Positions 52,668 to 64,000 of a DNA stretch of 64,000 nt are shown one piece after another (within the stretch, counting starts at the first letter, position 1; every line of letters starts with the position of its first letter). This stretch comes from Hoplostethus atlanticus (Eukaryota; Chordata; Actinopteri; Trachichthyiformes; Trachichthyidae), in NCBI GenBank assembly GCA_034670405.1, contig JAXDDX010000182.1, positions 417,501 to 481,500 on the forward strand, in the 5' to 3' direction. Under the pieces are notes generated by a model, which was not told the DNA's origin, did not search any database, and saw nothing but the letters and a program-made list of their open reading frames with translations. The translations under genes and the position numbers were made by a program.

Positions 52668-53595
52668 CTAGTAAATCAGAGATTGTAGCCCCACCCCCAG
52701 ACCAAGCCCCAAGGCTAGCCCCACCCACTGGAGCCTGGTTGTGGCTCCACCCCCTTGCAGATGTGTCGAGGTGTGGTTACAGGTAGGCATGGGGTGATTG
52801 GAGGCGGGGCTTATTGTTGTGGCAGCACGTCGTAACAGGAAGTCGTGTGTGAGGGCGGAGTAACGTTCAGGGCCGTACGGGATGTTCAGTGTCTCTGTTA
52901 AAACCTCATGACCTGGGAACGTCACCTGTCAATCAAAGACATTTAAATCTTTATTGGTAAAGGAAATGTTAAGAAAAACAAATGCAAACTTTAAGTATTT
53001 CTATAGCATTTACATGAAAGAACAAAGTTTAGTACAATAAATAAAACAGGTAGCAGAGGTTTACAGAAACACTGACTGATCAACAACCTTGAGGCAGAAC
53101 AAACCACATGACAAAACGCTCCAATAACAACATGACACAGTAACCATGGTAACTGCTGGCCCCCCCCCAACATTTGGTAGAAACAAACATGAAATATAAA
53201 TGGTTGAGATGCAGAAACAATGCAGTGTGAGTTGCTCCAGTATTACCCAGTGTACACCAGTACTGCAATTTTACACAGTTCTACTGTTAGAGGTCATACT
53301 GACCTCAGGCTGAACTGATTTGACCTCTGACTGAACTGGTTTGACCTCTGACTGAACTGGTTTGACCTCTGACTAAATTGATTTGACCTCAGGCTGAACT
53401 GGTTTGACCTCTGACTGAACTAGTTTGACCTCTGACTGAAATATACCGTGAACGTGTAGTTTCCAGGCAGCAGCAGTCGGTAATATTCTCCGTGTCGGTC
53501 GGTTCTGAAGGGACAGAGGTTGCTGCGACCTCTAACCTCGACCACTGCGTAGTGCACTGGAACCCCCAACCCGTCCATCACACGACCTTTCACCC

Positions 53596-53639
<44 letters not shown>

Positions 53640-55486
53640 AATAAAGGCTCAGGGTTTCAGTCCAAGCAGATGGACGGACAGACAGCAGTCAGGTACTGAC
53701 CCAGACAGACAGAGAGACAGACAGGTACTGACACAGATAGGTATTGACACAGACAGACAGACAGACAGGTACTGATCCAGACAGACAGAGAGACAGACAC
53801 ACAGGTACTGACATAGATAGGTACTGACACAGACAGACAGACAGACAGACAGGTACTGATCCAGACAGACAGACAGAGAGACAGACAGACAGGTACTGAC
53901 ACAGATAGGTACTGACACAGACAGACAGACAGACAGGTACTGATCCAGACAGACAGGTACTGACACAGACAGACAGACAGACAGACAGACAGGTACTGAC
54001 ACAGATAGGTACTGACACAGACAGACAGACAGGTACTGATCCAGACAGACAGAGAGACAGACAGACAGGTACTGACACAGACAGACAGACAGACAGACAG
54101 GTACTGACCCAGGTGGACCTGCTCTATGAAGGCCAGTAGGGCCTGTCTGTTGTCCTGCCAGAGAGCAGGAAGTTCACTGACAGGAGGAAACTTACAGCAG
54201 GACAGTTCCAGGGTCAGTTCTAAACACTGAGCCCAGACGTAGTTATAGTCCTGCATCCCACCTATAAAGATATCAATATTAATATAACATTAATATAATA
54301 TTAATATAACATTACAATATTAATATAACATTAATATAACATTACAATATTAATATAACATTAATATAACATAACAATATGAATAAAACATTACTATCAC
54401 ATTAATATAACATTGGTATAACTTTTTTATCATGTTATTATTTTATTTCACATATGTGTTACCAATTTTCATGATTATTTAAATTGCTGTCACAGGTGTG
54501 TTTACATATTGTATTATACATTTTGTTAATAAATAAATAAATAAATACAATTAATTAATAAATACTTTCATTAAATAATTAATTAATTTACTGGTCCTCA
54601 GCGCCCCCAACGCCTACACTTCCCCTACTCTGTAACCATAGCAACACAACCTGTAAAATGGGACAGACCGACCATCAGTTGCCATAGAATCAAGTCTTGA
54701 CAGGCATACATCGACCGTAAATTACCATGGCGACTGCTGACCTGGCAGAGGGTACCACTGGTAGCCGTTGGTGATGCCTTCAGGGAACTGCTTGCTGTCA
54801 TGGCAACGGTCGCCGCGATGCATGGAGGCATGGTTGTAGGAGTACACCTTGGCCAGGTGGACGTACACGTCGTTGTCAGGGGTAACGCTAGCCCCACCCA
54901 CCAGCTCACTTCCTAGGGAAACACATTGTAGAACAGATTATATTAGATTACATCAGATTAGATCAAATCAGATCAGATTAGATTAGATTAGATTAGATTA
55001 GATTAGATCAGATTAGATCAGATTAGATTAGATTAGATCAAATCAGATTAGATTAGATTAGATCAGGTCAAATCAGGTTAGATTAGATTAGATCAGATTA
55101 GATTAGATTAGATTAGATCAAATCATATTAGATTAGATTAGATCAAGTCAGATTAGATCAGGTCAAATCAGGTTAGATTAGATTAGATCAAGTCAGATTA
55201 GATTACATCAGATTAGATCAAGTCAGATTAGATCAAATCAAATTAGATTAGATTAGATCAGATCAAATCAGATTAGACTAGATCAGATTAGATCAGATCA
55301 GGTTAGATTAGATTAGATTAGATCAGATTAGATCAAATGAGATTAGATCAGATGAGATCAGATTAGAGCAAATCAAATGAGATTACATCAATGGTTCTCA
55401 ATCCAGACTACAGCTGGTTAACTGCATCCAAACCAGTTACAATGGAAACCAGCAGAACTCAGACTGGGAACCAGTTCACTGACACA

Positions 55487-55523
<37 letters not shown>

Positions 55524-56796
55524 CTCCATTGCTGTTGTCGTAGGGGTAGCTGGCCACCAGAGCTCCTCCATGCAGGTTGGCAGAGAGAACGAAGCTCTCA
55601 GTCTGCAGCCAGCCAATCACAGCTCTGACCTGTGACAAAAAACAACCAATCACAGCTCTGTCACACAGCAAGACCCCCCCCCCCCCTCCCCTTCAGGTCA
55701 TTTGACTGACCTCCACCTCCCTCTTCTCTTCGTCAGGCTGCTGTTGCTGTCGGCGACCAGCAAAAACATCAGGGAAGTTCCTGTTGAGGTCAACTCCATT
55801 CTTATTGAACCTGAGAGAGAGAGAGACAGGTAGAGAGAGAGACAGGTAGGGGGAGAGACAGGTAGGGAGAGAGACAGGTAGAGAGAGAGACAGGTAGGGA
55901 GAGAAAGACAGGGAAAGAAGGACAGATGTGGTCGAGCAACATTGAGACAACTGGGCCGGTTTATCATCACACCACGGAACTGGAGGCTAACTGGAGGCTA
56001 ACTGGAGGCTAACTGGAGGCTAACTGGAGGCCCGGGCAGCAAGTCACCTTCCTCCTCATGTTCTCCTACAACTGCAATCGCAATGTTTGCCATGATGCTC
56101 AATCTCAACAGACCAAAGTCTTTTAGATCAATTGTGGGCGTAAATGTCTAATTTATTGATGACATGTCAGGTTTCATACCGTCAGGCTAGAACAGCTGTT
56201 ATGAATCTCTTACGGTCGTGAACTGATGAAACAGGGCGGTAACGTGTTCATGTTGTAGTGTTGGGTCATGTTTGTGTCTTTGATTGAACGGTCTTAAGTG
56301 TTTTCTCATTTCTTTACATTCACTATCAAACCATTGTTTTTCAGATGCTTTTCAGAAGATATGGTATGCTGTATCAATGCCCTTTGAATTGTGAATGTGT
56401 TGATCCTGTTTTTTTATTTCATTCAAATTTAGAATTTCTACAAATTGTTCAGCACCGTTTGGTCCGTCTGTATGACGGGGTTAGATCGTATAGCTTACTG
56501 GGCTGTTTCTTAATATCTATATTATGTTTCTTTAAGTAAATGTTAATCTGTGATCTGAAAGGGGGTTTGGAGCAACCAGTCGCCTCGAAGGCAGCAGAGC
56601 GAAGTGGTGGTGGGGGTGTAAGGCTTGACCATAGCCTGGAGGTAAGAAGGAGCTGTTCCTTTCACTGCCCTATAGGCTAGCACCAGGGTCTTGAACTGAT
56701 GAGCTGCTACAGGGAGCCAGTGGGCACATTAAAGTCGGCTTCACAGCCTCTAAGTGTCTAATCATAAATATTTTGACTCTGTATGTAGGAGAGACT

Positions 56797-56830
<34 letters not shown>

Positions 56831-56961
56831 CAGAACAGGTCGAGTGTCCTGCTTATCAGTGTGTTTTGGGCGTTGGAGCATCACAGATGTGTCTGGACAA
56901 AACAGTTAACTAGTAGTGTGAGCTGTTTGTTAATGTCAGGGTTAAAAACCCAGAATGACTG

Positions 56962-56997
<36 letters not shown>

Positions 56998-57186
56998 GCG
57001 TGTGTGTGTGTACCTGCCCTGGCTATACACACAGTGTGTGTCCGAGGCATCGAAGCCGTCTGGGTTCATCGTCACCAGGATGTGGATGCGTGTGCTGTTC
57101 AGTAACTGTGACGACCACGCCTCGTTGTCATGGTAACCACGTACCAGGTGATCAATCAGCTGCAGCAGCAATAGCCTGCCCAGCAC
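52668..57186 (-). CDS. cpm: cpm, 3' part: carboxypeptidase M (N-terminal exons not in view)
   Basis: Minus-strand exons in order: 57186-57014, 55810-55711, 55629-55524, 54912-54742, 54261-54109, 53595-53447, 52925-52668. Phases agree and sum to 369 residues plus stop (human protein 443). Matches to CPM include [52 protein letters not shown] (in part), [50 protein letters not shown] and [15 protein letters not shown]. The His of NLHGG is the third zinc ligand and the Glu of LTLELS the catalytic residue; the first two ligands (HxxE) would be in the preceding missing exon. A transthyretin-like domain follows. The tail ends in a hydrophobic segment ([20 protein letters not shown]), as expected for a GPI-anchored enzyme. 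Family role: removes C-terminal Lys/Arg from peptides outside the cell. No start codon is visible. Confidence 0.95.
53694..54105 (-). repeat. (CAGA)n/GGTACTGACACAG composite tandem repeat, cpm intron
   Basis: Runs of ACAG tetranucleotide are interleaved with GGTACTGACC/ACAG. Read on the cpm strand, it starts directly at the GTCAGTACC donor of exon 54261-54109, so the donor sequence itself is the repeated unit. Confidence 0.9.
54940..55390. repeat. (AGATT/AGATC)n pentanucleotide array, cpm intron
   Basis: About 450 bp of degenerate GATTA/GATCA units lie close to the acceptor of cpm exon 54912-54742. Confidence 0.95.
56573..56725 (-). mobile_element. Internal LINE fragment in cpm intron
   Basis: It matches the stretch GCAACCAGTCGCCTCG...AGCTGCTACAGGGAGCCAGTG of the nup107 intron 13 LINE, with the same orientation relative to the window. 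Confidence 0.75.
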
Positions 57187-57188
57187 CT

Positions 57189-57235
<47 letters not shown>

Positions 57236-57238
<3 letters not shown>

Positions 57239-59387
57239 TTATCAGGCACTTTTATCCAAAGCGACTTACAATAAGTGCATTCAACATAGGTAAAAGAACT
57301 ACTAGTCACCAGAAATCGTAAGTACATGTACATAAGTACAAGAGCAGAACCAGTGCTGAGGTAGAAGATCAATAAGCTATCTACCTACTTTTATTAAACA
57401 AATGAGACAAATAAGTGAAGGGTAGTGTTTCCTGAAGAGGAAGGGTCAGGGTAGTGTTTCTAGAAGAGGAAGGGTCAGGGTAGTGTCTCTTGAAGAGGAA
57501 GGGTCAGGGTAGTGTTCTTGAAGAGGAAGGGTCAGGGTAGTGTTTCTTGAAGAGGAAGGGTCAGGGTAGTGTTTCTTGAAGAGGAAGGGTCAGGGTAGTG
57601 TTTCTTGAAGAGGAAGGGTCAGGGTAGTGTTTCTTGAAGAGGAAGGGTCAGGGTAGTGTTTCTTGAAGAGGAAGGGTCAGTGTAGTGTTCTTGAAGAGGA
57701 AGGGTCAGGGTAGTGTTTCTTGAAGAGGAAGGGTCAGGGTAGTGTTTCTTGAGGAGGAAGGGTCAGTGTAGTGTTCTTGAAGAGGAAGGGTCAGGGTAGT
57801 GTTTCTTGAAGAGGAAGGGTCAGGGTAGTGTTTCTTGAGGAGGAAGGGTCAGGGTAGTGTTTCCTGAAGAGGAAGGGTCAGGGTAGTGTTTCTAGAAGAG
57901 GAAGGGTCAGGGTAGTGTTTCCTGAAGAGGAAGGGTCAGGGTAGTGTTTATAGAAGAGGAAGGGTCAGGGTAGTGTCTCTTGAAGAGGAAGGGTCAGGGT
58001 AGTGTTTCTTGAGGAGGAAGGGTCAGTGTAGTGTTCTTGAAGAGGAAGGGTCAGGGTAGTGTTTCTTGAAGAGGAAGGGTCAGGGTAGTGTTTCTTGAGG
58101 AGGAAGGGTCAGTGTAGTGTTCTTGAAGAGGAAGGGTCAGGGTAGTGTTTCCTGAAGAGGAAGGGTCAGGGTAGTGTCTCTTGAAGAGGAAGGGTCAGGG
58201 TAGTGTTTCTAGAAGAGGAAGGGTCAGGGTAGTGTCTCTTGAAGAGGAAGGGTCAGGGTAGTGTTTCTAGAAGAGGAAGGGTCAGGGTAGTGTCTCTTGA
58301 AGAGGAAGGGTCAGGGTAGTGTCTCTAGAAGAGGAAGGGTCAGGGTAGTGTTTCCTGAAGAGGAAGGGTCAGGGTAGTGTCTCTAGAAGAGGAAGGGTCA
58401 GGGTAGTGTCTCTTGAAGAGGAAGGGTCAGGGTAGTGTCTCTAGAAGAGGAAGGGTCAGGGTAGTGTTTCCTGAAGAGGTGGGTTTTCAGCCTGGTGGAA
58501 GATGGACAGCAACTCTGCTGTCCTGACATCAGTGGGGAGTTCATTCCACCACTGTGGGGCCAGGACAGAGAAGAGCCGTGACCGTGTAGATCGGCCCCCA
58601 GGGCCCTCTGAGTGACGGGGCAACCAGTCGCCTCGAGGCAGCAGAGCAAAGTGGTCGGGCGGGGGTGTAAGGCTTGACCATAGCCTGGAGGTAAGAAGGA
58701 GCTGTTCCGGAACGATCCGGAATGGCGTTCCAGCACCTTCGATTAATAAGTAGATAAATCTGATTGGCAGTTTCATACATAATAATGTCAAGCGAGTTCA
58801 TTTTCGTGTGCTGCAGCCTGGCGTTCCTTCCAGCTGATGCCATCGAGATACTCACTCAACAAATCAGAAAGTAATGTCACCCCACGGCCCCGCCCCCACA
58901 CTCAACATCCTTTTTCCGTTCTTATGGGCAGTGTTGGCGTCTGGTTGGTCCCCTAGTCCTACGATGACACTGACTGAGCTGCCGTTTGCTGTGACGCCGC
59001 CACATCAGATCTGGATGTCCCACCATAATAAACTTTTATGCATTGTGTATACGCTGCTTGCCCAAACTCGGCATCTATTGCAGCCCAACCGTCCTGGTAG
59101 GGGATCCCTCTTGGAGTAGCCCCTCACTCTCTGAGTAGCCCCTCCCAAAGTTTCTCCCATTTTTCCCTAAAAGGTTTTGTGGGAGTTTTTCCTTGTCCTC
59201 TGTGAGGGTCTAAGGCTGGGGGATGTCGTGTACTAACATTTACTGTTTCACATGTTGGGCACTGTGAAGCCTTAGAGACTGGAACGGTGATGAAGGGCTG
59301 TACAGATAAATGTGATTTGATTTGATTTGATTTCGTCCGGGTTCATGTGTGGAGATGTCAATAAACTTGCGGCCGCAGTATCTCTCC

Positions 59388-59419
<32 letters not shown>

Positions 59420-60410
59420 TTGACAACGGACCCGTCTGTGAATAGCCCCTCCTCTCCGTGTAGCCTCATCCACACTAATACGTTTTTGTTTTAAAACGCA
59501 GTTTTGAAACTAAAACGATCTCGGTCCACACAAGCGTTATAGCACCGTTTCAGAAATTATCTCCGTCCATAAAAACGCATATCACGTTACCATTCACCTA
59601 CATTCATTCATTCATACCATTCATGGGCATGCGCGTGCCGGTGTAAACAGGAAGCAGTAACAAGTAAGAAACGAGTATAAGGCGGTAAAGAATATAGATT
59701 GAGAGTCGTCGCAAAGCAAATACAGCGACATATTACCGCGGTACCAGGAGCACTATCCATCGCCAGGGAAGGATACGTCTGACTGATAAGACGCAATCAG
59801 GAAGCAGCAGCCAGCTAGGGCAGAAGCAACAGGTGAGATCAAACAGAGAGATGTGGAAGCAGGGCAGAGAAGACTCATTTCTATTCTAATATGTTTGACA
59901 CAACGTGAATCAATGGAGCTGTATATATTGTTCAGTTATTTGTACTTCTGTGGGAAACACTGTGTGCACTATGTGTTGTTGAAGATATCTGGTTCATTCA
60001 TATTGTGAAATGTCTTAAATAATAAATAAACAATAATTATTATGAGGTGAGTCCTGCCAAATCCCACTTTAACCCCTGCCTATAGGCTAGCACCAGGGTC
60101 TTGAACTGAATGAGCTGCTACAGGGAGCCAGTGGAGAGAACGGAGAAGGGTAGTTGTATGGGAGAACTTGGGGTGGTTGAACACCAGACGAGCTGCAGCT
60201 TTCTGAACAAGCTCCAGAGGTCTGATGGCAGACGCCGGGGCAGCAAGGAGGGAGTTGCAGTAGTCAAGAGATGACAAGAGCCTGGATGAGCTCCTCCGTC
60301 TCATCAGTGAGGAAGAGGAGAATCCTCCTGATGTTGTGGAGGAGGAATCTGCAGGAGTGGGTTACTGATGTTGACGTCACAACAGTGTTGTCAATGGTGA
60401 TGGCCAGGTC
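57236..60410 (-). mobile_element. LINE copy, interrupted and internally expanded
   Basis: The 3' end is at 57236 (TTTATCAGGCACTTTTATCC). A 1-kb minisatellite follows (57420-58470), then the C-terminal coding part up to about 58706 (minus strand; WWNELPTDVRTAE, LKTHLFRKHYPDP). Homology to the intron 13 copy resumes at 60071 (CCTATAGGCTAGCACCAGGG) and runs to about 60410. The roughly 1.36 kb between 58707 and 60070 is foreign. It contains a LINE-tail-like piece (about 59100-59335, TTTTTCCTTGTCCTCTGTGA ... TTTGATTTGATTTGA) and a stretch with AAAACGC motifs (about 59475-59600). No TSD was identified. Confidence 0.65.
57420..58470 (-). repeat. About 31-bp minisatellite grown out of the LINE 3' region
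   Basis: More than 30 units GAAGAGGAAGGGTCAGGGTA + GTGTTTCTT vary in one or two bases. One such unit exists in the copy at 16918 and two at about 52145, so the array is a local amplification of the element's own sequence. Confidence 0.95.
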
Positions 60411-60489
60411 TCTGTCTCTCTCACTCTCTCTCTGTCTGTCTCACCTCTTAGTGAAATACTTTCTGAGAACATGTCAAAGTTTTACAGAT

Positions 60490-60694
60490 GGGAGGGGTGT
60501 GTTCAGAGTGTGTGTGTTCAGAGTGTGTGTGTGTTCAGAGTGTGTGTGTTCAGAGTGTGTGTGTTCAGAGTGTGTGTTCAGAGTGTGTTTGTTCAGAGTG
60601 TGTGTGTTCAGAGTGTGGGTGTTCAGAGTGTGTGAGTGTGTTGCTGCCTCGTGGCTGCTGTTATCAGATCCCGAACAAAGCTTTGATTCTGTCA

Positions 60695-60752
<58 letters not shown>

Positions 60753-61010
60753 AAACACTGAGTCTGTTTAAACTATTGAGACAGACAGGCAGACAGACAG
60801 AAACAGAAAGGCAGACAGACAGGTAGAGAGAAAGACAGCTAATTTGTGTGGAGAGAGAAACTCTCAGGAGAGAGAAAGAGAGAAGGGTGGGAAAGGAAGA
60901 GGGGAGTGTGTTCAGAGTGTGTTTCAGTGTGTGTGTGTTCAGAGTGTGTTTCAGTGTGTGTGTGTTCAGAGTGTGTTTCAGTGTGTGTGTGTTCAGAGTG
61001 TGTGTGTGTT
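60490..61010. repeat. TTCAGAGTGTGTG repeats and (CA)n microsatellite
   Basis: GTGTGTGTTCAGAGTGT units lie at 60495-60640, a CA run at 60697-60747, and GTGTTCAGAGTGTGTTTCA units at 60905-61008. No gene is seen. Confidence 0.9.
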
Positions 61011-61129
61011 TGGTTTGATCACATGGTGATGTTGTGTCGAGGATCAAGGTGCTTGATCAAGGACGTTTGAAGATGTTCCAAGAGGTTTAAAGGTATTTAA
61101 AGACGTTTTGAGATCGAAGACATTGAAAG

Positions 61130-61410
61130 ACTTTGAGAGACTTTAGAAGACATTAGAAGACAGTAGAAGACAGTAGAAGAAAGTAGAAGACATTAGAAGA
61201 CATTAGAAGACAGTAGAAGAAAGTAGAAGACATTCGAAGACTTTAGAAGACTTTAGATGACATTAGAAGAGGTTAGAAGACAGTAGAAGACATTAGAAGA
61301 CATTAGAAGACAGTAGAAGACAGTAGAAGACATTAGAAGAGGTTAGAAGACAGTAGAAGACATTAGGAGACAGTAGAAGACAGTAGAAGACATTAGAAGA
61401 CAGTAGAAGA
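61130..61410 (+). repeat. AGAAGACATTAGAAGACAGT tandem repeat
   Basis: About 280 bp of 10-bp units (AGAAGACATT / AGAAGACAGT). It lies immediately before the L1/Tx1-like remnant. Confidence 0.9.
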
Positions 61411-61439
61411 ATATCATCAAGAACATCATCACTGCTGTG

Positions 61440-63390
61440 CAAGCTCCTTTCAAAGGTTCTGGCCACCAGACGGAGGGAGGTGATGGGAGGTGATAGGACC
61501 AGACTGGGCTGAGCAGTGAGCTCAGTTAGCAGGGTGACTGACATGGAAGAAGGAGGGCTGAAGTACCTGGGAGTGTTTTTAGGGGATGAGTCTTTTTAAA
61601 CTTAAGAACTGGAGGGCTGAAGTACCTGGGAGTGTTTTTAGGGGATGAGTCTTTTTAAACTTAAGAACTGGAGGGCTGAAGTACCTGGGAGTGTTTTTAG
61701 GGGATGAGTCTTTTTAAACTTAAGAACTGGGAAAATCTTTTAGAAAAAGCTGAAGGTCGTTTTAAAAAGTGGAAGTGGATTTTATCAAACATGTCTTATA
61801 GGGGCTTATAGGTCTCATAATCTGGTGTCCTCTACCCTGTGACATCGTCTGATGTGCCTTGATAGTACTAATAGTACTAATAGTACTAATAGTACTTCTT
61901 CTGGGACAAGCTGCACTGATCTGGGCATCTGGGCAGCAGAGGTGCGATCCTTCCGCCTCCAGGTCATCCAGAAGCTTCTCTATGGACCAAAAGACTTGGT
62001 GTGGAGGCCGGTAGCTTGTGCAATACTGCACCAGCTTGGTGGACTGGGACTGTGCAATTCCTTGTTTTTAATGGATTTTACCAGCGTTAGTTTTAGTGGA
62101 TTACCTGTTTTTTATCATGGGCTTTTTAAGACATGGAGTATGTTCAAGAAGGAAACAGTGGACTGCTCAGACTCTCTACATTGAGCCAGTGGTTCTTGGA
62201 GCACATATGGACGTAACCTATGGGGCGGGGCTTCACTCTCCAGACAGCTCTGCAGGTCAAAGGTCATCACATTAAGACATGTTGTGGACATACCAGGGGC
62301 GAACATGGACGATGCTGATGCACTGGCCTGACGTCTGGAGGTGAGGTCTACCAGGGTTGTCAGCCTGATGCTGGGGAGATGGACTGTTGAGACTGTTGCC
62401 TGATTTAAAAGCCGTACAGGGTCTATTTTAGAAATGTTGCAGTTTTAATTGAGGCTAATGGTAAGTTTTTATACAAGATGTTGCTCAAGGTTCTCAACAA
62501 GGAGAAGCTTCTCCCTGGAGAGGCCATCTTGGACTAAGTGAGGATGTGAAACCAGAGTGGTGAGCGCTGTACAAACCACCATTAATCCAAAAAGCTGGTG
62601 ATCTGCAGTGGAGGGTTTTACATGGCATAGTGGTTGTCAGTGCTTTTATTTCCATTTTAAAACCCAAAAGTTCCCTACCACTGTCCTTACTGTGCACAGA
62701 GGGAAACTGTCAAGGAGGATAAACAGCGGTACAAGGTCTGGAACACTCCAGGAAACAGTGAAAGACAAACTGTTTAAGTCATCTGAAGACGTTTTCACCA
62801 AACAAATGTTCTCACTGGTTACAAGTTCTCTCAAAAAAGAAAAACACTTTTTAACTTCATTCTAGGGAGAGCAAAGATGTCAGTGAACCACAGCAGGAGG
62901 AACAAGGTGGAACAGTCTCTAGACCATGATGCTGTGTGTCTGTTCATCAAAATGTTAAAAGCAAGACTGAAAGATTACTACAGAGTGATGAATGGATGGA
63001 GGTTAATGGATTTGTTTAGTTTATTAGAGTCTTGGTTTCTGGGATTGGAGGAGTATTTTTCCTTGTTTTGGTCCAAAATACTCTGCAGGGAAAAAAGATG
63101 TTCAGTGCAGGTCTTGCAAGGACTGGTGGCGGCCCGCCGTAGGGTGGAGCATGCTTACTACAAGACAGTAGACTGTTTGGAGGTGTTTAGTTCAATATGG
63201 GCTGTGGGAGGGTCTTTGTGTATGGTGGGAGGTTATGGAGATTTAATTTTTTCCCTTTGACTTGTTTCATTGGTTTGTATTTTGTTATTGTACTTTTCAT
63301 TCTTTTTTTCTTTTGTCTGGTTTAACATGCATATACTGTATGTTGAATTGTTGAATCCTTTAATTTAATAAAGTATTTTTAAATTAAAAT
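61440..63390 (+). mobile_element. Decayed L1/Tx1-like LINE, 3' part
   Basis: Plus-strand coding traces appear in several frames: LKYLGVFLGDES (in a 59-bp segment triplicated at 61552-61728), FKKWKWILSNMSYRGL (about 61775-61805), FRLQVIQKLLYGPKDLVWRPVA in part (about 61950-62020), and GLPVFYHGLFKTWSMFKKE (about 62100-62150). These resemble the C-terminal region of fish L1/Tx1 ORF2. Many stops and frame changes are present. The end is AT-rich with AATAAA near 63366. It is not functional. Confidence 0.7.
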
Positions 63391-63399
63391 TCTCTCTCT

Positions 63400-64000
63400 C
63401 TGATTGGCCGTAGTTGTGACATGTTGTTGCTATAGTAATCCAGCACCGCTTTCTCCATCAGCACAGTGTACAGTGCACAGGAAGTTGAGAAGGGTCCAGC
63501 TGCAGACCTCCACTCTCATCACCCTAGTTCTGTGAGCCAATGGGGTTTGAGACCTCCACTCACAGTACCCTTCTGTGAGCCAATGGTGAGCCAATGGGGG
63601 TTGAGCATGAGTAGTGGGGTTGGTTGAGCATGAGTAGTGGGGTTGGTTGAGCATTAGTGGGGTTCCGTTGTATGAAGTACGTAAACTTTCACTTATTTCA
63701 CCTTAGCAGTCCACCAAAATCTGTTTCTGAACAATTTTGAGGCGAGAAATAAGCTATCCAGTTGCTGAATCTTCACTCATATTAGATCTACAAGGCCTAT
63801 GTGGCGGACTGGGGGGAGGGAGGGTGGTAGGTTCGGCTGGTCTCAGCGGCTGCGGCCAATTAAAGCTGATTGCAGCCAGGTCTTTTTTAACCTGTGTGTG
63901 GATGTGTGAGCGTGAGGGACGCGACAGTGTGAGAGGCTGGTGGCGTGGATGCAGGAGCCGGCGGAGATCGGGAGGATCGAGGGCCGGCGGACTGGAGGAG
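63400..64000. other. Right-edge sequence, unassigned
   Basis: About 63600-63665 has a short GGTTGAGCATGAGTAGTGGG tandem repeat. From 63800 the sequence (AATTAAAGCTGATTGCAGCC, then a GC-rich, GGAGGA-rich stretch) could be the start of another LTR element cut by the window edge. No cpm exon was found here. Confidence 0.25.

Noticed and set aside
53649..54078. Overlapping Ser/Val/Cys/Leu-rich ORFs antisense to the CAGA repeat
   Set aside because: Read through of the microsatellite after the cpm exon; only the part in 54109-54261 is real coding sequence.
62608..63260. Two plus-strand ORFs (85 and 127 codons)
   Set aside because: They fall in the 3' part of a decayed L1/Tx1-like LINE; no splice sites or host-gene similarity.
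57187..64000. First exon(s) of cpm with signal peptide and HxxE zinc motif
   Set aside because: No minus-strand segment encoding a KYVANMHG-like stretch or a signal peptide was found; probably beyond the window.

Overview
The window reads as a gene-dense stretch of a ray-finned (teleost) fish chromosome. The evidence is spliced vertebrate genes with short introns, very abundant (CA/GT)n and (CTGT)n microsatellites, tRNA-derived fish SINEs, hAT and Ty3/gypsy copies, and fish-type LINE 3' ends carrying the motif GACGCTTTTATCCAAAGCG. Exons were assembled by hand: every boundary listed has a GT/AG junction and keeps the reading frame. Assignments rest on remembered similarity to the human proteins.

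Layout, left to right. (1) 1-6487: the 5' end of dyrk2 on the minus strand (coding exons 1 and 2); its introns are full of minisatellites and one SINE. (2) 6488-7590: a roughly 1.1 kb divergent intergenic region. (3) 7591-27139: complete nup107 on the plus strand, 27 coding exons and 907 codons. Intron 6 holds a broken Ty3/gypsy element that itself contains a 498-bp hAT MITE. Intron 13 holds an inverted LINE, and intron 23 holds a 3.1-kb minisatellite. (4) 30875-37995: complete slc35e3 on the plus strand, 7 exons and 313 codons, the same length as the human protein. (5) 42390-50098: mdm2 on the plus strand, with a TATA promoter preceded by three 20-bp p53-type sites, a non-coding first exon with a short upstream ORF, a 1.3-kb hAT copy in intron 1, and 11 coding exons giving 505 residues. 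(6) 52668-57186: cpm on the minus strand, convergent with mdm2. Its last seven coding exons are present; the signal peptide and first metal-binding exon(s) are not seen and probably lie past the right edge. (7) 57187-64000: repeats only, namely a LINE with a 1-kb internal minisatellite, a decayed L1/Tx1-like LINE, and microsatellites.

nup107-slc35e3-mdm2-cpm is the order known from human chromosome 12q15. dyrk2 lies next to nup107 here, whereas in human it is separated from it by IFNG, IL26, IL22, MDM1 and RAP1B. dyrk2 and mdm2 both act on p53 in mammals. The nuclear pore, transporter and carboxypeptidase genes are neighbours without an obvious shared pathway.

The most interesting signals are: introns with a (CA)n tract by the donor and a (GT)n tract by the acceptor, so the RNA could fold to bring the splice sites together; the p53-site array at the mdm2 promoter; acidic and basic homopolymer tracts inside Mdm2; an in-frame Q/E/N-rich open region upstream of the dyrk2 start; and a perfect 31-bp hairpin between slc35e3 and mdm2.
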